Source of the DNA: Mesorhizobium sp. NZP2298 | GTDB taxonomy: Bacteria > Pseudomonadota > Alphaproteobacteria > Rhizobiales > Rhizobiaceae | Direction of reading: 5' to 3' | Assembly (NCBI RefSeq): GCF_013170825.1 | Contig: NZ_CP033365.1 | Location: 6,336,001 to 6,400,000, forward strand | DNA: 64,000 bases | Part shown: positions 8,845 to 17,667 of the stretch, one piece after another | Position numbering within the stretch: position 1 is the stretch's first letter | How the letters are laid out: each line of letters opens with the position of its first letter | Position numbers and translations under genes: made by a program | The notes under the pieces: generated by a model | Database searches by the model: none | Told to the model about the DNA's origin: nothing | Seen by the model: only the letters and a program-made list of their open reading frames with translations

Positions 8845-9618
8845 CTAGGCGGCTGATGCGGACAGGCCGGTGATTGCCGAGACCAGATCGTCGCGCGAGA
8901 ATGTTCCACGGCTGAATTCAGCCACCTTGCGCCCAAGCCGCAGGACGACAACCGTGTCGGCCATCTCCTGTACATCGGCCAGGTCGTGCGAAATGACGAT
9001 GACGCCATGATTGGTCTGGCGAAGTCGCATGATCAACGCCATGACCTCCTTGCGCTGGGCAACCCCCAGCGCCGCCGTCGGCTCGTCGAGCAATACAACT
9101 TTCGGTTCCCAGAGCACCGAGCGGCAGATGGCGACCGACTGGCGTTGCCCCCCCGAGAGACTGCCCACCGGCACCGTGAGGTCGCGCAATGTACTGACTC
9201 CCAGTTCGCGCAACACCTTTCGCGCCCGGCTCTCCATGTCGGCACGACGCAAACGGCCGGCGGTCAGGATCCCGCCCTGCAGTTCACGTCCCAGAAACAG
9301 GTTCTGGACCGTATCGAGATTGTCGCACAAGGCGAGATCCTGATAGACGGTCTGGATACCCAGCCGCATTGCATCATGTGGGGCGGTGATCCTGACTTTT
9401 GCGCCATTGACCCGCATTTCCCCGGCATCGGGCGTGTTGATGCCGGCAATGGTTTTGACCAAAGTCGACTTTCCGGCGCCATTGTCGCCAACCAGTGCGA
9501 CAACCTCTCCAGGACGAACCGCCAAGGATACGCTTTCGAGAGCGTGGACGCCGCCGAAGTGCTTGCTGATATTTATGAGTTCAAGAACGGGCTGGCTGTT
9601 CGTGTTTGTGGAACCCAT
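8845..9618 (-). CDS. ABC transporter ATP-binding protein (single-domain sugar type)
   Basis: Cytoplasmic ATPase of about 257 aa energising the XylH-like permease. Walker A GDNGAGKST (residues 44-52), signature LSGGQRQS, Walker B VVLLDEPTAAL and the H-loop VIVISHDLADV are all intact. It has one nucleotide-binding domain, as in fructose (FrcA)-type systems, unlike the double-domain RbsA/XylG proteins, so it should act as a homodimer. The ATG at 9618 follows the binding-protein stop (9630) by a few bases; an upstream in-frame GTG at 9642 would overlap that gene. Confidence 0.9.
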   Translation of the reverse strand: MGSTNTNSQPVLELINISKHFGGVHALESVSLAVRPGEVVALVGDNGAGKSTLVKTIAGINTPDAGEMRVNGAKVRITAPHDAMRLGIQTVYQDLALCDNLDTVQNLFLGRELQGGILTAGRLRRADMESRARKVLRELGVSTLRDLTVPVGSLSGGQRQSVAICRSVLWEPKVVLLDEPTAALGVAQRKEVMALIMRLRQTNHGVIVISHDLADVQEMADTVVVLRLGRKVAEFSRGTFSRDDLVSAITGLSASAA

Positions 9619-9629
9619 CGCGCTCACCG

Positions 9630-10727
9630 TCACTTGGTGCACAAGGCGCTCTTGACGGCGGGACCCGCGCAGACTTCCTCGCGTGTCAGAATTCCCTTGT
9701 CGATCAGTTCCGCCTGCACGTTGTCGCGGGTGATGAAGACGTTCTCGTTGAAGATCGCCGGAACCGCCTTCATGCCGTTATCGTAGGTCCCGTTCACCAT
9801 CTTCTTTTCTTCGCCATTCTTTTCGAGAAGGGCGACGACCAGCCGGACGGCGCTGTCGGCCATCGCACGATATGGCGGCACCATATCGTTCTCGATGTTG
9901 CCGGCGAGAAGATGCTGGATCGTCCCGGCCTGACTGTCATAGCCGCCGAAAACCTTGACCTTTCCAAGCAGATCCTGTGCCGCCAGCGCGGCTATGGTGC
10001 CGTTCGCGGAACTGTCATTATGGACAAGGAACGCGTCGATATCGCCACCGGCCTGCTGCAGGCAACCGTCCGTCGCGACGCGGGCATTTTCCTCCGAGAG
10101 CTGCAGGTTGTCGCTCTTGCAGACGATCTCGACCTCGCCTTTTTGAACCAGGGGGGCGAGGACCTTCTCCGTGCCGCTGACGATCTCGCGGTCAAAGAAG
10201 AAGGATGGGTCGCCCGTAATCAGGCCAATTCGGATCGGCTTCTTTGCATCGGCCAGCGTCTTGATCGCGAAATTGGCAGCCGCCTCGCCGATCGGCTCAA
10301 ACGGCACGGTGACATAGTAGTCGATGTCGCTGTTGTCGGAATTGTAGGCATACCCGACGATCGGAATGCTGGCGTCGTGCGCCACCTGCACAATGCCCTG
10401 GCTTTGATTGGGCACAGCCGGCGCCAGAATGATTGCCTTGGCGCCTTGGGTCACGGCTGCCTGGGCCTGCTCGAGTTGCCTCGACGGATCGTTGTCGGCG
10501 CTCAGAACGACAAGCTTCAGATTGGGAGCGTATTTCTTCAGTGCCTCATCCATCCCCGGTTTGTCATAGGCTTCAAACCGCGTGATTTGGGAATTGGGCG
10601 TAAGGAAATATACCGTTCCCTCGATCTTTGAGGCGACTTCCTCGGCTTGGGCCACCGGGGTCTCCAATCCCGAAAAGGCGATCGTCAATGCGAACAGGCC
10701 ACGCGCAGCATTCCTGGTGAGTTTCAT
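9630..10727 (-). CDS. Periplasmic sugar-type substrate-binding protein
   Basis: Periplasmic binding protein of 365 aa, type I fold (RbsB/XylF/FrcB-like). A Sec signal (MKLTRNAARGLFALTIAF then VAQA) is followed by VYFLTPNSQITRFEAYDKPGM and by AIILAPAVPNQSQGIVQVAH, typical of the first lobe. FGGYDSQAGTIQHLLAGNI marks the second lobe. The ATG at 10727 has AGGGGA five bases upstream; an earlier start at 10772 would overlap the promoter. It is first in an operon with ATPase, permease and the dimethylformamidase-like hydrolase. Confidence 0.9.
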   Translation of the reverse strand: MKLTRNAARGLFALTIAFSGLETPVAQAEEVASKIEGTVYFLTPNSQITRFEAYDKPGMDEALKKYAPNLKLVVLSADNDPSRQLEQAQAAVTQGAKAIILAPAVPNQSQGIVQVAHDASIPIVGYAYNSDNSDIDYYVTVPFEPIGEAAANFAIKTLADAKKPIRIGLITGDPSFFFDREIVSGTEKVLAPLVQKGEVEIVCKSDNLQLSEENARVATDGCLQQAGGDIDAFLVHNDSSANGTIAALAAQDLLGKVKVFGGYDSQAGTIQHLLAGNIENDMVPPYRAMADSAVRLVVALLEKNGEEKKMVNGTYDNGMKAVPAIFNENVFITRDNVQAELIDKGILTREEVCAGPAVKSALCTK

Positions 10728-10757
10728 ACCATTCCCCTTGGTTCTCATATTTATAAA

Positions 10758-10788
10758 GGATATTGGATACAAAAAAGAAGGCTGTCAA
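10758..10788 (-). promoter_or_regulatory. Promoter with operator-like motif C, upstream of sugar-binding protein
   Basis: On the minus strand TTGACA (10783-10788) is followed after 17 bp by CAATAT (10760-10765). The -10 is embedded in GGATATTGGATA (10758-10769, plus strand), identical over 12 bases to the motif at 2481. The arrangement matches the PotD-like promoter, so both units are probably switched by the same repressor. Confidence 0.6.
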
Positions 10789-11255
10789 GTCGCATGGTGA
10801 CGGGTATGAGGGCCTGGGCTTCAAAAAAAGCGGTTCGCCCTTGAGCAGGCGCGCGCTGATGTTCACGCGCTGAATCCGCAATTTCGTGCGAAGAGCGGCC
10901 GTGGAGATCGAGGTTGGACTAGTCTTATCGCCAGCGATCCAAGCGTTGGTTCACGATCGATATGGCGACCACGAATCCGCATTGCCGACTCGGTTATCCT
11001 GCCCGGCGCGAACTCGGTTCCACTTTCGCAGTTGTCACCGATTCACCCTGTCGGACGTCGCAATCCCGGACTGACCGAAGCCGGCTCGAGCTGAGTTCAC
11101 AATGAGGCAGCCATTTCAGTACAGCGATCGGATTCGCCAATATGCTCCACCCGTACAACTCAATCAGGGCAGGCTCGCGTCTCCTGTCGCGAAGCCCATG
11201 GCTGGGGCACGAACAAGAATTGGAGCCAACCCCGCGTCCCGGTGCACGCGCCGGA
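10789..11255. other. Gap without a recognisable gene
   Basis: About 470 bases between the sugar-importer promoter and the 3' end of the decayed amidohydrolase gene. Short open frames exist on both strands but none has a convincing ribosome site or a family motif. I see no terminator with a clear U-run and no repeat that marks a mobile element. It may hold the remains of an older gene, but nothing supports naming one. Confidence 0.4.
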
Positions 11256-12665
11256 CTAGCCAAGAAGCGGCGGGGAGAGGTCGGACGGAAGAATGTTCAC
11301 GACAGGATCGCGCGCCAGTCTGGAGGCGTGCTCCTTCTTCGCCTCGGTCAACATGGCAGCGTCGCTCAGCAGGTCCGCCCCGGTGGCTGCCATCACCTTC
11401 GAAACATGCACCATGCCCTTATGGGCATGAGGCGATTTGCCTTGGGCTGTGACTTGCCAGGTGTGAAGCGGCGTCCCGATCGCCATAGTGGCGCCATAAG
11501 CCTGGACCGTGGGTACCTTCCAGCTCACGTCTCCTACATCAGTCGATCCGAGCATCTGCCTGCCGCTCGATCCCACTCCAACAATGCGGTCGCACAATGC
11601 CGTTGCGCCGGGCTCCAGCCCGAACATTGCATATGCCGACCGCACGTGATCCTGCGTCAGGGTTGCCTGTATCCGTTGCGCGAAGGCCTCGTCCTCCGCG
11701 TCGAATTCCGGTGGCCCGAGCATTTCGAAATTGCGGGCCAAAGCCCGCTCCAACACGCGATTCCCAAGCAAGCTGTTCATGGCACATACGAGGCGCGACT
11801 TTACTGTGGTCTCACTCATCAGGGCAGCGCCATCGGCGATGCCCTTGACACGGTCGACAAGCGCCACGACTTCGCGGGCGCGGGGCGATCGGACGATGTA
11901 ACGCACCGTCGCCTGAGCCTGTACGATGTTGGGTGCCGGACCACCTGCGTCGAGATAGGCGTAGTGAAGCCGGCAGTCGGAGGGGATGTGCTCGCGCAGG
12001 TAGTTCGAGCCAACGCTCATCAGTTCGACGGCATCGAGCACGCTACGCCCAAGGTGCGGTGAGCCAGCAGCATGAGCCGAGCGCCCCGTGAAGGAAAAAT
12101 CGAGAATGGCATAGGCGAGCGCGGCTGGCTCCATCACGCCGGCGAATGCAAAGGGATGCCACGAGATCGCCGCATCCACATCATCGAAAATGCCGTCACG
12201 GACCATGAAGGCCTTGCCGGCCCCGCCTTCCTCCGCCGGACAGCCATAGTAGCGCACGCGGCCGGGCAGGTTGCCCGCGGCCAGCCATTCCTTCACCGCC
12301 GTGGCGGCCAGCATCGCGCCCGACCCCAGAAGGTTGTGGCCGCAGCCATGGCCTAGCCCGTTTCCTGCGAGAGGCCTGTGCTCCGCCGCGCCAGCCTCCT
12401 GGCTGAGTTCCGGCAGCGCATCGAACTCTCCAAGGAAGGCTATACCGGTCCGCCCTCCCCCGCTTCTCCCATGACTGCGGTCGGCATTCCGGCGAGCCCC
12501 GTCTAGACCCGAAAACCCTGCTCCCGCAGCATGCGCGCGTGCGCCTCTGACGAGCGGTGTTCCTGATAGTTGAGTTCGGGCGTTGCCCACACCCTGTCGC
12601 TCAGCTCAACAAAGCGCGCCCCCCAATGCCTCAACGTGCCCCCAGACGGCAGGACTATTGCTCAT
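11256..12665 (-). pseudogene. Broken M20-family amidohydrolase (AbgB/aminobenzoyl-glutamate hydrolase-like)
   Basis: Remains of a cytoplasmic zinc amidohydrolase of about 465 aa. The body (11256-12440) is intact, with GNGLGHGCGHNLLG and the PAEEGGAGK motif of M20 enzymes. The N-terminal part is only recovered by changing frame: from an ATG at 12665, an extra base in a run of six C (12619-12624, plus strand) shifts frame; the next segment reads LSDRVWATPELNYQEHRSS, is stopped by an in-frame TAG (12503-12505), continues TGLAGMPTAVMGEAGEGG, and a missing base near 12439-12447 is needed to join IAFLGEFDALPELSQ. Three separate lesions indicate a true pseudogene unless the read is poor here. It sits 11 bases behind the aldehyde dehydrogenase gene in the same direction. 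Confidence 0.85.
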
Positions 12666-12676
12666 GTCGGCCCTGC

Positions 12677-14113
12677 TCAGACAGCTATGGTCTTGTGTTC
12701 GATGTAGTGGTTGATCGCCTCGGGACCGAATTCGCGTCCAATTCCACTGCGCTTGAAGCCACCGAATGGCGACAGGAGATCGGAGGCAGCGTTGTTGACG
12801 GTCACACCCCCGGTGCGGATGCGACGCGCGATCTCCAATCCTCGATCAGGATCGGAGGTCCACACCGACCCCGACAGGCCGTAGATAGAGTCGTTGGCGA
12901 GCCGAACGGCATCCTCCACACCGTCATAGGGAATGACGCACACGACCGGGCCGAAGATTTCTTCCTGAGCGATGCGCGAGGCGTTGTTGACATTGGCAAA
13001 AACCGTGGGCTTGACGAAGGCGCCGTGATTGATGCCTTCCGGCATCCCGAGCCCACCGACGGCAAGATCGGCTCCGCTTTCGATGCCCGCAGCGATGAAA
13101 TCGAGCACACGCTGCCGCTGGCGTTCCGCCACCAGCGGCCCCAGAAAAGTCTCAGGATCAGCCGGATCGCCAATCGTCATGTCGGAGACATTGTCCACAA
13201 GCGCGTCGACAAAGGCATCGTGGCGCCGGCGCGGCACGAGGATACGCGTTTGTGCGACGCAGACCTGCCCATTGTTGGGAAAGGAACGATAGCGGAGCGC
13301 ATCGACTGTCTGGCCTATATCGGCGTCGTCCAGCACTATCGCCGCGGATTTGCCGCCGAGCTCAAGGCTGACGCGCTTCAGTTGTGCGCCCGCCAGGCTG
13401 GCGATGCGGCTGCCGGCAACAGTGGAGCCGGTGAAGCCGATCTTGTCCACGCCCGGATGCGTCACCAGATATTCGCTGACCTCCCGGTGAGCAACCAGGA
13501 TGCTCAGGACGCCTTCCGGCAGTCCCGCCTCATTGAACAACTCGCCCAGATACTGGCCGTCAATCGCGGTTTCCGGCGCCAGCTTCAGGATCACCGTGCA
13601 GCCGGCGAGCAGCGCCGGAAAGAGCTTCGCCAGAGCGACCTGATGTGGCGCGTTCCACGGGATGACAGCGGCGACCACGCCTACCGGATCACGGACCCAA
13701 ACTGCGCTACCCCGCGGATAGCCAGCGCGATGCACTTCCCAAGGATACTCCTCGGCGGCAACCAGATAGGCTTGGCCCTGATCACGAATGAGGGTCTGGA
13801 TGGCTTTGGCAAACCAGGCCGGCGCGCCCATCTCCGCCGTCACCAAACCGGCGAACTCGTCGGAGCGGGTCTCGTAGAGTTCCGCGAACCTGCGGATGAC
13901 AGCAATACGGTCGACCACCGGCATGCGCGGCCAAGCGCCCTCATCGAATGCCTTGCGCGCCGTCGCGACCGCAAGATCCACGTCGGCCTGCGCTGCCAGC
14001 GGCACCGCGCCGACCTGGCTTCCGTCGTAGGGCGAGCGGACCTCGATGAAATCGGCGCCCAGGGGATCCACGCGCCTGCCGCCGACGAAGTTCTGCGTGA
14101 AATTCCGCGTCAT
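12677..14113 (-). CDS. NAD(P)-dependent aldehyde dehydrogenase
   Basis: Cytoplasmic aldehyde dehydrogenase of 478 aa oxidising an aldehyde to a carboxylic acid. The active site is complete: N154 in IPWNAP, K177 in LKLAP, E251 in SLELGGKS and catalytic C285 in NNGQVCVAQ; GFTGSTVAGSRI is the cofactor-binding turn. The ATG at 14113 begins MTRNFTQNFVGG. It directly follows a GMC oxidoreductase gene, so the pair probably carries an alcohol to an acid in two steps. The broken M20 amidohydrolase follows. Substrate not readable. Confidence 0.92.
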   Translation of the reverse strand: MTRNFTQNFVGGRRVDPLGADFIEVRSPYDGSQVGAVPLAAQADVDLAVATARKAFDEGAWPRMPVVDRIAVIRRFAELYETRSDEFAGLVTAEMGAPAWFAKAIQTLIRDQGQAYLVAAEEYPWEVHRAGYPRGSAVWVRDPVGVVAAVIPWNAPHQVALAKLFPALLAGCTVILKLAPETAIDGQYLGELFNEAGLPEGVLSILVAHREVSEYLVTHPGVDKIGFTGSTVAGSRIASLAGAQLKRVSLELGGKSAAIVLDDADIGQTVDALRYRSFPNNGQVCVAQTRILVPRRRHDAFVDALVDNVSDMTIGDPADPETFLGPLVAERQRQRVLDFIAAGIESGADLAVGGLGMPEGINHGAFVKPTVFANVNNASRIAQEEIFGPVVCVIPYDGVEDAVRLANDSIYGLSGSVWTSDPDRGLEIARRIRTGGVTVNNAASDLLSPFGGFKRSGIGREFGPEAINHYIEHKTIAV

Positions 14114-14129
14114 GGTAACCAGTTCTCCG

Positions 14130-15728
14130 CTACGGATGGATGAGGTCGGCCGCACGCTCGCCAATCATGATCGCCGTCGCGTTGGTGTTGCCGGCGATAT
14201 GACGCGGGAAGATCGAGGCATCCGCGACCCAGAGCCCTTCGGTGCCGCGTACGCGAAGCTCCGGGCTGACGACAGCGCTTTCGTCCGCCCCCATCCGGCA
14301 AGTGCCCACCGGATGCAGGAACGGCACCGTGGCCTTGCGCGCATAGGCTTCGTCCGCAGCAGGCCCCGCGCCTTCAGCCGGCACTTCGATCAGCTCGCGC
14401 ACATGGCTGCCGAATGGGGGCGTAGAGGCCAGCTTGCGTATCCAATCCAAGCCGCGCAGCACGCAGGCAATGTCGTCTGGATGGTCGAGCAGGCGCGGAT
14501 AGATCGCCACTGGCTGTCTCGGGTCGCTGGAACGAAGCTCGAGGTGGCCGGTGCTCTTGGGATAGTTGACGTTGGCTAGGATGGTAACAAGGTTGCGCGT
14601 CGGCACGTGCAGACGGCCGTTCTCGTTGAAGTATCCAAAGGGGAAGAGATGGAACTGGAGGTCCGGCATCTCCCTATCCGGCGTGGATTTCAGGAAGGCG
14701 AGCACCTGGGCGGTGGGCACGCTCAACACACCGTTGCGCGAAAGGATCCATTCGGCGAACGCTTTTGCCCGCCCGATTGGCGATGCATAGGCATTCCCCG
14801 TCTTGACGTTCATCTCCGCACGGACATAGAGGCCCGGATGTTCCATCAGGTTGCGGCCGACCTCGGGACTTGCGACCCGCACGCCAATCCCATGGCGGGC
14901 CAGTTGGTCCGGATCGCCGATGCCCGAGAGCATCAGTATCTGCGGCGAGTTAATGGATCCGGCCGACAAGACCACGCCGTGCCGTGCCTTGGCTCGTACC
15001 TTCTGGCTGCCGCGCAGGATGTCGACGCCGGCAGCCCGCTTGCCTTCCAGCACGATGCGCTCGACCAACGCATCGTCCATGAATGTGAGCTTGGCGTCAC
15101 CGAGGCGAGGCAAGATGAACGCGTCGAATGCCGAGTGACGAACGCCGCCTCTGGTGGAACCCTGATTCCAGGCGACGCCCTCGTGGGACCTTCCGTTGAG
15201 GTCGGGGTTCAGGGGCACGCCCGCATTGACGAAGCTGTCGATGAACTTGGCCGATATCGGGTGCTTCCAGCGTAAGGCCGACACACGGAGAGGTCCCATG
15301 CCGCCGCGATAGGCATTATCCTTGTCGTTATCGGCGGTCTCCATCTTGCGGAAATAGGGAAGCACCGAATTCCATCCCCACCCCTTGTTGCCCATCGCCT
15401 CCCAGGCGTCGTAGTCGGCCGCGGCTCCGCGAATGAAGATCATGCCGTTGATGGCCGAGGATCCGCCTGGCACGCGCCCCCGTGGCCACGATTCCTGCAG
15501 ACCATTGCGACTGGGATCGGGCTCGGTCACGTAATTCCAGTCGTAGCGGACGTTGCCGATCGTATGCATCAGCGCGGCCGGCACGCGCGTCAGATGCAGC
15601 TTTTCGCTTTTGCCCGCCTCGAGGAGAAGGACACTCGCGCCCTTTTCGACCAGACGCGCCGCGAGCGGTGAGCCGGCGCTGCCCGACCCTACGACAATAT
15701 AATCGAATTCCATCGTGGACGTGCTCAT
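14130..15728 (-). CDS. GMC-family FAD-dependent alcohol dehydrogenase
   Basis: Flavoprotein of 532 aa, choline-dehydrogenase-like. FAD-binding motif FDYIVVGSGSAGSPLAARL (residues 8-26), GMC signature 1 (GRVPGGSSAINGMIFIRG), signature 2 (GSINSPQILMLSGIG), C-terminal catalytic His in FLHPVGTCRMG and Asn in AGNTNATAIMI. Sixteen bases separate its stop from the aldehyde dehydrogenase ATG. It follows the fused ATPase gene by 67 bases and probably belongs to the same transcript. It is clearly different in sequence from the GMC protein at 2577-4223. Confidence 0.92.
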   Translation of the reverse strand: MSTSTMEFDYIVVGSGSAGSPLAARLVEKGASVLLLEAGKSEKLHLTRVPAALMHTIGNVRYDWNYVTEPDPSRNGLQESWPRGRVPGGSSAINGMIFIRGAAADYDAWEAMGNKGWGWNSVLPYFRKMETADNDKDNAYRGGMGPLRVSALRWKHPISAKFIDSFVNAGVPLNPDLNGRSHEGVAWNQGSTRGGVRHSAFDAFILPRLGDAKLTFMDDALVERIVLEGKRAAGVDILRGSQKVRAKARHGVVLSAGSINSPQILMLSGIGDPDQLARHGIGVRVASPEVGRNLMEHPGLYVRAEMNVKTGNAYASPIGRAKAFAEWILSRNGVLSVPTAQVLAFLKSTPDREMPDLQFHLFPFGYFNENGRLHVPTRNLVTILANVNYPKSTGHLELRSSDPRQPVAIYPRLLDHPDDIACVLRGLDWIRKLASTPPFGSHVRELIEVPAEGAGPAADEAYARKATVPFLHPVGTCRMGADESAVVSPELRVRGTEGLWVADASIFPRHIAGNTNATAIMIGERAADLIHP

Positions 15729-15795
15729 CAGAAGTTTGAGGCGGGCGCGGCAAGCCGCATCGCTCCGCCGGACGCGGTTGGAAATCTAGCTATCC

Positions 15796-17667
15796 TCACG
15801 ATGCCCTCACCTCAACGGCGGGCATCCTCGCCGGCGCGGCGGCTCCGGCGGTGACAAGATGACAGGCAGCATAGTCGTCGCCGCTACGCTTCATCAGCAT
15901 GGGGTCCTCGCTCACGCAACGTGCGAAGGCGAAGGGGCAGCGTGTGCGGAAACTGCAGCCCGGAGGGATGTCGATCGGATCGGGCGGCTCGCCTTCCAGC
16001 AGGTAAGTCCCGGTATCGTACGGCTTGTGCTCAATGGCTGGCACCGCGCTGAGCAATGCCCGGGTGTAAGGGTGCGCGGGATCGAAAAACGTGGCCCTGT
16101 TGCCGGCAAGTTCCGCTACGCGACCGAGATACATGACGGCTACGCGGTTGCAGACGCGGCGAACCATGCTCAGATCGTGGGAAATATAGACATAAGTGAT
16201 GCCGTGCCGGTTCTGCAGCCCCTCGAACAGGTCCAGCAACTTTCCCTGCTCGACCTGATCGAGCGCCGACAAGGTCTCGTCGAGAATGAGCAGTTCCGGC
16301 TCCAGCACCATGGCGCGCGCGATGTTGACACGTTGGCGCTGACCGGCGCTGAGGCCCACCGGCAGTCTGTCCGTAAGATCGGACCGCAGGCCTACCTCGT
16401 TCATCGTGGCCGCCACGCGTTCCCTGATCTCCTTGGCGGCCAACCCACCGTGGATACGCAGCGGCTCCGCGATTGTGCGACCGATGGTCAGGTGTGGCGG
16501 GATCGCGTTGTAGGGATCCTGAAGCAGCAGTTGGAACCGGTGGCGCAAGTCCATCAGCTTGCGGCCGCCCAGACGGGCGATGTCTTGTCCCTTGAACAGT
16601 ATCTGACCCTTGTTCGGAGCCTCAAGGCGGCTGAGCAGCCGTGACAACGTCGATTTCCCGCAGCCGGATTCGCCCACGATACCGAGATTGTCACCCTTGT
16701 AGACATCGAACGAGACGCCGCGCACGGCCTGCACCACGCGATGCGCGAACAGCCTCTGGCGATCCTTCGTGGCGTAGGAGCGATAGACGTCACGCACCGA
16801 GAGGATGACTTCGCGCTTGTCGTCCACAGCTTCTTCCGGCGCGGCCGCCGTCGGTTGGGCATCCCATATGCGAGGCAGGCTCTCGATGAGATTGCGGGTG
16901 TAGCTGTGTTCCGGTTTCTCGATGAGGCCGCGCGTGTCCTGACATTCGACGACCCGGCCATCGGCCAGCACCAGAATGTTGTCCGCAATCTCGTTCAGCA
17001 CCCCGAGCGCCGACGAGACGAAGATGATCGCTGTCGAGAAGTCGCGCTGCAGATCGCGCAGGAGGCGCAGGATCTGGGCCGCCACCGTCACGTCGAGCGG
17101 CTGCGTGATGTTGTCCGCCACCAGCAGGTCCGGATTTGTGACGAGCGCGTCGACGATCAGCACACGCTGCATCATGCCACCGCTGAACTGGAACGGAAAT
17201 TCGTGGAAGCGCTGCGCCGGCGAGGGAATGCGCACCGCATCCAGCACCCGCAGCACGCGAGCCCTCGCGTCGGCGGTCGAGATACCAGGCTCAACGGCGC
17301 GAAGCTTCTCGATGATCTGCTGGCCGACCGGAATGGTGGGATCAAGCGCGCTGCCTGGGTCGGAGCCGATATAGGCTATCTTGCTGCCGCGCAGCTTCTG
17401 CATCTCGGCGGGCGGAAGATCGAACAGATTGCGCCCACGGTAGGCGATACTTCCACCCGTCGGCAGAAGCGGTGGGCTTATCCAGTTCACCAGTGCGCGC
17501 GACAGGACCGTCTTGCCGGAGCCGCTTTCGCCGATGATGCCCAGGACTTCGTTCTTCGAGACCGAAAGATCGACGTTGCGCAGGATCGCGCGCCGACCGC
17601 CGGCAGGCGTGGCGAGATCGATCGAGAGGTCCGAGACCTCGAGGATTTTGGCACTTTCCGCGCTCAT
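15796..17667 (-). CDS. Fused double ATPase of an oligopeptide-type ABC importer, first half degenerate
   Basis: Protein of 623 aa joining DppD-like and DppF-like ATPases. The second domain (about 280-600) is normal: GESGCGKST, signature LSAGQRQR, Walker B LLILDETLSALD, H-loop YISHDLS, and a C-terminal cysteine-bearing oligopeptide-transporter tail (PPGCSFRTRCPFA). The first domain (about 1-260) keeps Walker A GESGSGKT and signature FSGGMMQR, but Walker B reads LLVADNITQPLD, so the catalytic Glu is Asn, and the H-loop reads IIFVSSALGV, so the His is lost. It should bind ATP but hydrolyse poorly at that site. CAGGGGG precedes the ATG, which overlaps the permease stop (ATGA). Confidence 0.92.
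   Translation of the reverse strand: MSAESAKILEVSDLSIDLATPAGGRRAILRNVDLSVSKNEVLGIIGESGSGKTVLSRALVNWISPPLLPTGGSIAYRGRNLFDLPPAEMQKLRGSKIAYIGSDPGSALDPTIPVGQQIIEKLRAVEPGISTADARARVLRVLDAVRIPSPAQRFHEFPFQFSGGMMQRVLIVDALVTNPDLLVADNITQPLDVTVAAQILRLLRDLQRDFSTAIIFVSSALGVLNEIADNILVLADGRVVECQDTRGLIEKPEHSYTRNLIESLPRIWDAQPTAAAPEEAVDDKREVILSVRDVYRSYATKDRQRLFAHRVVQAVRGVSFDVYKGDNLGIVGESGCGKSTLSRLLSRLEAPNKGQILFKGQDIARLGGRKLMDLRHRFQLLLQDPYNAIPPHLTIGRTIAEPLRIHGGLAAKEIRERVAATMNEVGLRSDLTDRLPVGLSAGQRQRVNIARAMVLEPELLILDETLSALDQVEQGKLLDLFEGLQNRHGITYVYISHDLSMVRRVCNRVAVMYLGRVAELAGNRATFFDPAHPYTRALLSAVPAIEHKPYDTGTYLLEGEPPDPIDIPPGCSFRTRCPFAFARCVSEDPMLMKRSGDDYAACHLVTAGAAAPARMPAVEVRAS

Noticed and set aside
12557..14143. Long plus-strand open frame of over 500 codons
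   Set aside because: It is antisense to a complete aldehyde dehydrogenase with all catalytic residues; the opposite frame is long only because of GC-rich third positions.
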